From NCBI RefSeq assembly GCF_018130215.1, contig NZ_JAFCKQ010000013.1, forward strand, positions 62,001-126,000: a stretch of 64,000 nucleotides of DNA, read 5' to 3'. Of this stretch, positions 53,888 to 60,838 are shown one piece after another (the stretch's first letter is position 1; each line of letters starts with the position of its first letter). The DNA is from Bradyrhizobium jicamae. Its GTDB lineage: Bacteria; Pseudomonadota; Alphaproteobacteria; Rhizobiales; Xanthobacteraceae. A program made the position numbers and the translations under genes. The notes beneath the pieces were generated by a model. That model had not been told where the DNA came from. It made no database searches and was given only the letters and a program-made list of their open reading frames with translations.

Positions 53888-54578
53888 GGTTCGGTCATAT
53901 GGCACTTCCGCCGCTGCGGTCGAGGGCCGGTTGGCAATCTTCGTGCACATACTCGTGTTGCTTATGGGCTTGATGACAGCAGCGAGCGCGCAGACCTCGG
54001 CTCCGGCGAGGCCGTTCAAAATGGTGGTCCTGGGCGACTCGCTGAGCGCCGGCTACGGCCTTCCGGCCGCTGCCGCCTTCCCGGTCCGCCTGCAAAAAGC
54101 CTTGGAAGCCAAGGGGATAAAGGTCGACATGGTGAATGCCGGGGTGTCCGGTGACACCTCATCGGGCGGCCGCGACCGGGTCGATTGGTCGGTGCCCGAT
54201 GGAACCGACGCGGTCATTGTCGAGCTCGGCGCCAATGATGCGCTGCGCGGCACCGATCCCGCGGTGACGCGCGCGGCGCTCTCCGACATCATCACAAAGT
54301 TGAAGACGCGGAAGATCGCCGTGCTTTTGTGTGGCATGCTTGCGCCGCCGAATTACGGAAGCGACTACGCGGCGAAGTTCAACGCGATCTATCCGGACCT
54401 GTCGAAATCGCTCGGCGTGCCGCTCTATCCGTTCTTCCTCGACGGGGTTGCGGCGGACGCCAAGCTCAACCAGGCCGACGGCATGCATCCGACCGCCGAG
54501 GGTGTCGATATCGTCGTGAAGAACATGTTGCCCACGGTGGAGGCATTTCTCGGCACACTATCGGGGCAACACAGTTGA
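53874..54578 (+). CDS. tesA: SGNH/GDSL arylesterase-thioesterase I (TesA family)
   Basis: A 234-residue exported esterase. The signal peptide (GRLAIFVHILVLLMGLMTAASAQ) ends near residue 40. The GDSL block VVLGDSLSAGYGLP gives the nucleophile Ser56, VELGANDALRG holds Asn121, and ADGMHPTAEG gives Asp202 and His205. TesA-type enzymes hydrolyse aryl esters, lysophospholipids and acyl-CoA in the periplasm. The ATG at 53874 has GAGG six bases upstream; the next ATG, at 53886, lies back to back with the ybbA start. The tesA/ybbAP arrangement is conserved from E. coli. Confidence 0.9.
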   Translation: MRLSMVRSYGTSAAAVEGRLAIFVHILVLLMGLMTAASAQTSAPARPFKMVVLGDSLSAGYGLPAAAAFPVRLQKALEAKGIKVDMVNAGVSGDTSSGGRDRVDWSVPDGTDAVIVELGANDALRGTDPAVTRAALSDIITKLKTRKIAVLLCGMLAPPNYGSDYAAKFNAIYPDLSKSLGVPLYPFFLDGVAADAKLNQADGMHPTAEGVDIVVKNMLPTVEAFLGTLSGQHS

Positions 54579-54746
54579 AAAGCGGGCAGCACGCCGCCCT
54601 GACCGTAGGTTTACCACCCGTTAACGCGTTATGCTTCGCAGAGTCATATAACTCGGGTACAAAAGAGATGTCGGTGATTCGTCACCGGGGTTTGTAACAG
54701 GGCGCGGGCTCCCAAAACTCGCGCCACCGCATCGAGGATTGCAGCG

Positions 54747-55283
54747 ATGCCGCGTCTGTTCACTGGACTGGAAATCCCGGCCGATATCGGCCAGACCCTC
54801 TCCAATTTGCGTGGCGGCCTACCCGGCGCACGTTGGATCGATCCCGAAAACTATCACGTCACGCTGCGCTTCATCGGAGACATCGACGGCATCTGGGCCA
54901 ACGAGATCGCCTCGATGTTGTTTCGGGTGAACCGCAAGCCGTTCGAGGTCAAGCTGAAGGGCCTGTCGAGCTTCGGCGGACGCAAACCACGCGCAGTGGT
55001 CGCCTCCGTCGAGCCGAGCAGGCCACTGATCGAGCTGCAGGCCGAACTCGAGCGGATGATGCAGCGGATGGGGCTCGATCCGGAGGGGCGCAAGTTCACG
55101 CCGCATGTAACGCTCGCGCGGCTGCATGATGCATCGAGCCAGGATGTCGCGGACTATCTGTCCGTGCGCGGCTACTTCCCGAGCCGCACCTTCATGGCCG
55201 ATCGCTTCGTGCTGTTCTCGTCTCGCGCCTCCACCGGCGGCGGGCCCTACGTGGTCGAGGACGCCTACGCGCTCTGCGCATAA
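54747..55283 (+). CDS. thpR: RNA 2',3'-cyclic phosphodiesterase
   Basis: A 178-residue 2H phosphoesterase, formerly called 2'-5' RNA ligase. The two catalytic HXTX motifs are His37-Thr39 (NYHVTLRFIGDI) and His120-Thr122 (FTPHVTLARL). MPRLFTGLEIPADI at the start and RFVLFSSRASTGGGPYVVEDAYAL at the end fit the family. It opens 2',3'-cyclic phosphates on RNA ends. GAGGATT lies upstream of the ATG. It follows tesA by 168 bases and precedes a large palindromic repeat. Confidence 0.92.
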   Translation: MPRLFTGLEIPADIGQTLSNLRGGLPGARWIDPENYHVTLRFIGDIDGIWANEIASMLFRVNRKPFEVKLKGLSSFGGRKPRAVVASVEPSRPLIELQAELERMMQRMGLDPEGRKFTPHVTLARLHDASSQDVADYLSVRGYFPSRTFMADRFVLFSSRASTGGGPYVVEDAYALCA

Positions 55284-55290
55284 GCCTCTT

Positions 55291-55431
55291 CACCTCGCCC
55301 CGCTTGCGGGGAGAGGTCGGATCGCATCGAAGATGCGATCCGGGTGAGGGGGTACATGTCGATCGATAGGCCACGTCGGGTGGTGAGAGCCCCTCACCCC
55401 GATCCTCTCCCCGCAAGAGCGGGGCGAGGGG
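55291..55431. repeat. Large palindromic intergenic repeat, type C
   Basis: Outer arms CACCTCGCCCCGCTTGCGGG with GAGAGG (from 55291) and CCTCTCCCCGCAAGAGCGGG (from 55404) pair across the whole element; inside is GATCGCATC-GAA-GATGCGATC. Of a kind common in rhizobial genomes. It fills most of the gap between thpR and zapE. Confidence 0.8.
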
Positions 55432-55503
55432 GAGGAAAGTGCATGCCCCCAACGCCAATTCTCGGCTTGCATTTTTCCGCGCAGTAGGGCCGTAAGGTGG
55501 GTC

Positions 55504-56685
55504 ATGCTCTCCACCTCGCCCAGTTCCTTCCTTGACCACTACAGGGCCCTGGTCGCCTCGGGCGCGATCGAGGCCGATCCTGCGCAGGCGCGCGCCGCGG
55601 AGGCGTTCGGCGCGCTCGACGAGCGGCTTTCGAGCTACAAGCCCCAGCGCAAGCAGGGGCTGCTTGGCCGGCTGTTCGGCGGCGACAAGGATCAGCCGCG
55701 CGGGCTCTACGTCCACGGCGAGGTGGGCCGCGGCAAGACCATGCTGATGGACCTGTTCTTCCAGCAAAGCCCGGTCGAGCACAAGCGCCGCGCGCATTTC
55801 CATGAGTTCATGGCCGAGGCGCATGAACGCATCTATGGCTACCGCCAGCAGATCGCGCGCGGCGAGATCGCGGACGCCGACGTGATCGCGCTCACCGCGC
55901 AGGCGATCTTCGACGAAGCCTGGCTGCTCTGCTTCGACGAATTCCACGTCACCGACATCGCGGACGCGATGATCCTCGGGCGCCTGTTCGCCAAGCTGTT
56001 CGAACTCGGGACCGTCGTGGTCGCCACCTCCAACGTCGCGCCTGACGATCTCTACAAGGGCGGTCTCAATCGTGCGCTGTTCCTGCCGTTCATCGCGCAG
56101 ATCTCCGATCACATGGACGTGCTGCGGCTCGATGCGCGCACCGACTTCCGGCTGGAAAAGCTGTTCGGCGTGAAGATGTGGCTGGTGCCCGATGATGCCG
56201 AGGCCGGCGCCGCGATGGATGCCGCGTGGCGCAAGATGACCGGCAACGCGCCCTGCAAGTCGCGCGACATCGCGATCAAGGGGCGCGTGCTGCATGTGCC
56301 GTGCTCGTCGCACGGCGTCGCGCGCTTCGACTTCGCCGACATCTGCGAGAAGCCGCTCGCCGCGTCCGACTATCTCAGGCTCGCGCACGACTACCACACC
56401 ATCCTGATCGACCACATTCCGGTGATGGACTACGCCGAGCGCAACGCCGCGAAGCGCTTCATCTCGCTGATCGACACGCTCTATGACAATGCCGTGAAGC
56501 TGATGGCTTCGGCGGCCGCCGATCCGGTGTCGCTGTACCTTGCCGACGAGGGCGTCGAGGCGATGGAGTTCAAGCGCACGTCGTCGCGGCTGATCGAAAT
56601 GAGCTCGGAATCCTATCTGGCCCTGCCGCATGGCCGCAAGGACTCGGCGGCGAGCGGCGCGACGACCGGCCTGGTCGAGACCTGA
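55504..56685 (+). CDS. zapE: Cell division ATPase ZapE (AFG1-like)
   Basis: A 393-residue AAA-type P-loop ATPase. Walker A is HGEVGRGKTM (71-80), Walker B LLCFDEFHVTDIADAMIL (from about 141), with sensor-like VVVATSNVAPDDLYKGGLNRALFLPFI. ZapE acts at the constricting Z ring in E. coli and its mitochondrial homologue AFG1/LACE1 affects respiratory complexes. The gene lies just before mdh and the suc genes, a common neighbourhood for zapE in alphaproteobacteria (recollection). It ends at a short palindromic repeat. Confidence 0.95.
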   Translation: MLSTSPSSFLDHYRALVASGAIEADPAQARAAEAFGALDERLSSYKPQRKQGLLGRLFGGDKDQPRGLYVHGEVGRGKTMLMDLFFQQSPVEHKRRAHFHEFMAEAHERIYGYRQQIARGEIADADVIALTAQAIFDEAWLLCFDEFHVTDIADAMILGRLFAKLFELGTVVVATSNVAPDDLYKGGLNRALFLPFIAQISDHMDVLRLDARTDFRLEKLFGVKMWLVPDDAEAGAAMDAAWRKMTGNAPCKSRDIAIKGRVLHVPCSSHGVARFDFADICEKPLAASDYLRLAHDYHTILIDHIPVMDYAERNAAKRFISLIDTLYDNAVKLMASAAADPVSLYLADEGVEAMEFKRTSSRLIEMSSESYLALPHGRKDSAASGATTGLVET

Positions 56686-56690
56686 GGAAT

Positions 56691-56726
56691 GTCATTTCCG
56701 GTTCGCGCTCGCGCGCCCGGAATGAC
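56691..56726. repeat. Short type B palindromic repeat
   Basis: GTCATTTCCGG and CCCGGAATGAC around a CGCGCTCGCGCG core. It relates to the elements at 7070 and 10572 and lies six bases after zapE. Confidence 0.65.
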
Positions 56727-56867
56727 GGTGGTCTGGCATGCCTGATCGAATTCCAGGCAGGGCCGACAATTGGGCAGGCCGCGACTTGAATGGATCATTC
56801 GAAAGGGATAACCACCCTTGCAATCGACTTCCCTCCTCCCGCTACCAGTTCAAAGGACTGATTTCCC

Positions 56868-57836
56868 ATGGCACGCGACAAGATTGCACTGATTGGCTCC
56901 GGACAGATCGGCGGAACGCTGGCGCACCTCGTCGGCCTCAAGGAACTTGGCGACGTCGTGCTGTTCGATATCGCTGAAGGCGTGCCGCAGGGCAAAGCGC
57001 TCGACATCGCGCAGTCGTCGCCGGTCGACGGTTTCGACTCCAATCTCGTCGGCGCCAATTCCTATGAAGCGCTCGACGGCGCCAAGGTCTGCATCGTCAC
57101 CGCCGGCGTGCCACGCAAGCCCGGCATGAGCCGCGACGATCTCCTCTCGATCAATCTCAAGGTGATGGAGCAGGTCGGCGCCGGCATCAAGAAGTACGCC
57201 CCCGACGCCTTCGTCATCTGCATCACCAACCCGCTCGACGCGATGGTGTGGGCGCTGCAGAAGGCCTCGGGCCTGCCGCACAAGAAGGTAGTGGGCATGG
57301 CCGGCGTGCTCGACTCCGCGCGCTTCCGCTATTTCCTCGCCGACGAGTTCAACGTCTCGGTCGAGGACGTCACCGCCTTCGTGCTCGGCGGCCATGGCGA
57401 CACCATGGTGCCGCTGACGCGCTACTCCACCGTCGCCGGCATTCCGTTGCCCGACCTCGTCAAGATGGGCTGGACCTCGCAGGCCCGCATCGACGAGATC
57501 GTCGATCGCACCCGCAATGGCGGCGCCGAGATCGTCAACCTGCTCAAGACCGGCTCGGCGTTCTATGCTCCGGCGGCCTCCGCGATCGCGATGGCCGAGA
57601 GCTATCTGAAGGACAAGAAGCGCGTGCTGCCCTGCGCGGCCTATCTCAACGGCGAATACGGCGTGAAGGACATGTATGTCGGCGTGCCCACCGTGATCGG
57701 CTCCAAGGGCGTCGAGCGCGTCGTCGAGATCGAACTGGCCGGCAAGGACCGCGAGGCCTTCGACAAGTCGGTCGGCGCGGTGCAGGGTCTGGTCGACGCC
57801 TGCAAGAAGATCGCGCCCGATCTGCTCGGCAAGTAA
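56868..57836 (+). CDS. mdh: Malate dehydrogenase
   Basis: A 322-residue NAD-dependent, LDH-like malate dehydrogenase. The cofactor motif IGSGQIGGTLAHL is at about 9-21, Asp34 selects NAD, the substrate arginines are Arg83 and Arg89 in VPRKPGMSRDDL, and His176 in GGHGDTMV is the catalytic base. It oxidises malate to oxaloacetate in the TCA cycle. It is the first gene of mdh-sucC-sucD-sucA-sucB, all on one strand. A hairpin follows, so some transcription may stop before sucC. Confidence 0.97.
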   Translation: MARDKIALIGSGQIGGTLAHLVGLKELGDVVLFDIAEGVPQGKALDIAQSSPVDGFDSNLVGANSYEALDGAKVCIVTAGVPRKPGMSRDDLLSINLKVMEQVGAGIKKYAPDAFVICITNPLDAMVWALQKASGLPHKKVVGMAGVLDSARFRYFLADEFNVSVEDVTAFVLGGHGDTMVPLTRYSTVAGIPLPDLVKMGWTSQARIDEIVDRTRNGGAEIVNLLKTGSAFYAPAASAIAMAESYLKDKKRVLPCAAYLNGEYGVKDMYVGVPTVIGSKGVERVVEIELAGKDREAFDKSVGAVQGLVDACKKIAPDLLGK

Positions 57837-57851
57837 TCCGGCTCGGCAATG

Positions 57852-57883
57852 GCCCGATAGGCGGATCCAATCGTCTATCGGGC
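57852..57883 (+). terminator. Hairpin between mdh and sucC
   Basis: Nine-base stem GCCCGATAG / CTATCGGGC with a 14-base loop, 16 bases past the mdh stop. No T-tract follows, so it may stabilise or attenuate the transcript instead of ending it. Confidence 0.5.
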
Positions 57884-58004
57884 GCAACGTGATGAAATTC
57901 TGGCTGATTTTGTGGTTGCGCTTGTCTTGGTATATGGTATGCCAGCGTCAAGGCTGACGTGAATTCGACGAAATGGCCGCACGAGGGTTTGGGAGCGTCT
58001 TTCC

Positions 58005-59201
58005 ATGAATATCCACGAATACCAGGCCAAGGCACTGCTGCATGAATTCGGCGTGCCGATCTCGCGTGGCGTGCCGGTGCTGAAACCGGAAGACGCCGAC
58101 GCGGCGGCAAAGCAGCTTCCCGGCCCGATCTGGGTGGTGAAAAGCCAGATCCATGCCGGCGGCCGCGGCAAGGGCAAGTTCAAGGAAGCCTCCGCCGGCG
58201 AGAAGGGCGGCGTCCGCATCGCCAAGTCTGTCGCCGAGGTCGATGAATTCGCCAGGCAGATGCTTGGCGCGACGCTGGTCACCGTGCAGACCGGGCCGCA
58301 CGGCAAGCAGGTCAACCGTCTCTACATCGAGGAAGGCTCCGAGATCGACAAGGAGTTCTACCTCTCGATCCTGGTCAACCGCGAAACCTCCGAAGTCTCC
58401 TTCGTCGTGTCGACCGAGGGCGGCGTCAACATCGAAGAGGTCGCGCATGCGACCCCGGAGAAGATCGTCTCCTTCTCCGTCGATCCCGCGACCGGCATCA
58501 TGCCGCATCACGGCCGCACCGTCGCCGAGGCGCTGAAGCTGAAGGGCGACCTGGCCAAGCAGGCGGAGAAGCTGACCAGCCAGCTCTATGCGGCGTTCGT
58601 CGCCAAGGACATGGCGATGCTGGAGATCAATCCGCTGGTCGTCACCAAGCAGGGCCAGCTCCGCGTGCTCGACGCCAAGGTGTCGTTCGACAGCAACGCG
58701 CTCTACCGCCATCCGGACGTGGTCGCGCTGCGCGACGAGACCGAGGAAGACGCCAAGGAGATCGAAGCGTCGAAATACGACCTCAACTATGTCGCGCTCG
58801 ACGGCACGATCGGCTGCATGGTGAACGGCGCCGGCCTTGCAATGGCGACGATGGACATCATCAAGCTCTACGGCATGGAACCGGCGAACTTCCTCGATGT
58901 CGGCGGCGGCGCCAGCGTCGAGAAGGTCGCGGCTGCGTTCAAGATCATCACCGCCGATCCGAACGTGAAGGGCATCCTGGTCAACATCTTCGGCGGCATC
59001 ATGAAGTGTGACGTGATCGCCGAGGGCGTGGTCGCCGCGGTGAAGCAGGTCGGTCTCAAGGTGCCGCTGGTCGTGCGCCTCGAAGGCACCAATGTCGAGC
59101 AGGGCAAGAAGATCATCCGCGAGAGCGGCCTCAACGTCCTGCCCGCCGACAATCTCGATGACGCCGCCCAGAAGATCGTGAAGGCCGTCAAGGGAGGCTA
59201 A
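58005..59201 (+). CDS. sucC: Succinyl-CoA synthetase beta subunit
   Basis: A 398-residue ATP-grasp subunit that couples succinyl-CoA cleavage to nucleoside triphosphate synthesis. MNIHEYQAKALLHEFGVPI, SQIHAGGRGKGKFKEA, EINPLVVTKQGQLRVLDAKVSFD and NIFGGIMKCDVIAEGVV identify it. GGGAGCG lies before the ATG, and a possible promoter (TTGCGC and TATGCC elements) is at about 57918-57945. The next gene begins two bases after its stop but is not sucD, which is unusual. Confidence 0.97.
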   Translation: MNIHEYQAKALLHEFGVPISRGVPVLKPEDADAAAKQLPGPIWVVKSQIHAGGRGKGKFKEASAGEKGGVRIAKSVAEVDEFARQMLGATLVTVQTGPHGKQVNRLYIEEGSEIDKEFYLSILVNRETSEVSFVVSTEGGVNIEEVAHATPEKIVSFSVDPATGIMPHHGRTVAEALKLKGDLAKQAEKLTSQLYAAFVAKDMAMLEINPLVVTKQGQLRVLDAKVSFDSNALYRHPDVVALRDETEEDAKEIEASKYDLNYVALDGTIGCMVNGAGLAMATMDIIKLYGMEPANFLDVGGGASVEKVAAAFKIITADPNVKGILVNIFGGIMKCDVIAEGVVAAVKQVGLKVPLVVRLEGTNVEQGKKIIRESGLNVLPADNLDDAAQKIVKAVKGG

Positions 59202-59203
59202 CG

Positions 59204-59680
59204 ATGGTCGATCATCTCGACGCCCCGACACCGCTCGACGAACACCGCAAGCTCGCGGTCTTCGCAGGCGAGTGGTCCGGCGACGAGGTGGTCTATCCGT
59301 CGCGCTGGACCGCAGGTGGTCCGGCCACCTCGAAGGTCGTCGCGCGCATTGCGCTCAACGGCTTCTACCTGATCCAGGACAGCGTGCAGATGCGCGACGG
59401 CCAGGAGAGCTTCGCCACCCACGGCGTGTTCACCTATGACCGCGAGGATCGCGCCTACCGATTGTTTTGGCACGACTCGCTCGGCTACTATCCGCCGTCG
59501 CCGGCCTCCGGCGGCTGGGTCAACAAATCGCTGGTCCTGGTGCGTGGCTCGCTGCGCGGCAATGCGCGTCACGTCTACGAGGTCGTCGACGACAACACCT
59601 ACAACATGAAGATCCAGTTCTCGCCTGACGCGGAAGGGTGGGCTGACGTGCTCACCGGCGTGTACCGGCGTATCCACTAA
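59204..59680 (+). CDS. DUF1579-like protein lodged between sucC and sucD
   Basis: A 158-residue soluble protein that I assign to the DUF1579 type with moderate confidence. LDEHRKLAVFAGEWSGDEVVYPSRW, then GFYLIQDSVQMRDGQESFATHGVFTYDREDRAYRLFWHDSLG and a final ADVLTGVYRRI resemble the small beta-barrel fold of that family. No catalytic motif is visible. It begins two bases after the sucC stop with GGGAGG in the sucC end as its ribosome binding site, and 36 bases separate it from sucD, so it must be made along with succinyl-CoA synthetase. Its role there is unknown. Confidence 0.75.
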   Translation: MVDHLDAPTPLDEHRKLAVFAGEWSGDEVVYPSRWTAGGPATSKVVARIALNGFYLIQDSVQMRDGQESFATHGVFTYDREDRAYRLFWHDSLGYYPPSPASGGWVNKSLVLVRGSLRGNARHVYEVVDDNTYNMKIQFSPDAEGWADVLTGVYRRIH

Positions 59681-59716
59681 CCCTTCACCGCTCGTCTCGC
59701 GAAAGCATCACGAACC

Positions 59717-60598
59717 ATGTCCATTCTGATCGACAAGAATACCAAGGTCATCTGCCAGGGCTTCACCGGCAAGAACGGCACCTTCCATTCGGAAGCGGCG
59801 ATCGCTTACGGCACCAAGATGGTCGGCGGCGTGGCGCCGGGCAAAGGCGGCTCGACACATCTCAATCTGCCGGTGTTCGACACCGTCGCCGAGGCGCGCG
59901 CCAGGACCGGGGCCGACGCCTCGGTGGTCTACGTGCCCCCGCCGGGCGCGGCGGACGCGATCTGCGAGGCGATCGATGCGGAGATCCCGCTGATCGTCTG
60001 CATCACCGAGGGCATACCGGTGCTCGACATGGTGCGGGTGAAGCGTTCGCTGTCGGGATCGAAGTCGCGATTGATCGGACCGAACTGCCCGGGCGTGATG
60101 ACCGCTGGCGAGTGCAAGATCGGCATCATGCCGGCCAACATCTTCAAGCCCGGCAGCGTCGGTATCGTTTCGCGCTCCGGCACGCTGACCTATGAAGCGG
60201 TGTTCCAGACCACCCAGGAAGGCCTCGGCCAGACCACCGCGGTCGGCATCGGCGGCGACCCGGTCAAGGGAACCGAGTTCATCGACGTGCTGGAAATGTT
60301 CCTGGCCGACGAGAAGACCAAATCGATCGTCATGATCGGCGAGATCGGCGGCTCCGCCGAGGAAGATGCCGCTCAGTTCCTCAAGGACGAGGCCAAGCGC
60401 GGCCGCAAGAAGCCCATGGTCGGCTTCATCGCCGGCGTCACCGCTCCTCCCGGCCGCCGCATGGGCCACGCCGGCGCGATCATCTCGGGCGGCAAGGGCG
60501 ATGCCGGCTCCAAGACCGCGGCCATGGAAGCGGCAGGTATCAAGGTCTCGCCATCGCCGGCACGGCTCGGGCACACCCTGGCCGAGATGCTGAAGTAA
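59717..60598 (+). CDS. sucD: Succinyl-CoA synthetase alpha subunit
   Basis: A 293-residue CoA-binding subunit. The phosphorylated histidine is His251 in RRMGHAGAIISGG. ICQGFTGKNGTFHSEAAIAYGTKMVGGVAPGKGG in overall pattern forms the CoA site, and GPNCPGVMTAGECKIGIMP is also diagnostic. It works with SucC. It is followed by a strong terminator, so the downstream sucAB genes are probably a separate transcript. Confidence 0.97.
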   Translation: MSILIDKNTKVICQGFTGKNGTFHSEAAIAYGTKMVGGVAPGKGGSTHLNLPVFDTVAEARARTGADASVVYVPPPGAADAICEAIDAEIPLIVCITEGIPVLDMVRVKRSLSGSKSRLIGPNCPGVMTAGECKIGIMPANIFKPGSVGIVSRSGTLTYEAVFQTTQEGLGQTTAVGIGGDPVKGTEFIDVLEMFLADEKTKSIVMIGEIGGSAEEDAAQFLKDEAKRGRKKPMVGFIAGVTAPPGRRMGHAGAIISGGKGDAGSKTAAMEAAGIKVSPSPARLGHTLAEMLK

Positions 60599-60625
60599 AC
60601 CCTTCGAGAGATTTCGTGCCCTTCG

Positions 60626-60658
60626 CGGCGGTTCCAGTCACCGGAACCGCCGTTTTTT
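60626..60658 (+). terminator. Intrinsic terminator after sucD
   Basis: Perfect stem CGGCGGTTCC / GGAACCGCCG with a seven-base loop, then TTTTTT. It is 27 bases past the sucD stop and separates mdh-sucCD from sucAB. Confidence 0.9.
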
Positions 60659-60838
60659 GTCGCCAATACAGGGTTTGGCGCGCCTCTTGATATTTTGAAA
60701 TAACATTCATTTCTTGGTTCTTTTAGGCAGGATTATCCGACCCAGATGGGGTAAGGGTTATCCATCCGGCCGGCCCCCTTCAGACCGGCACTGCGCCGTC
60801 TGCTACGCGCGAACCGAAAAAATCACCAGGACTGCCTC

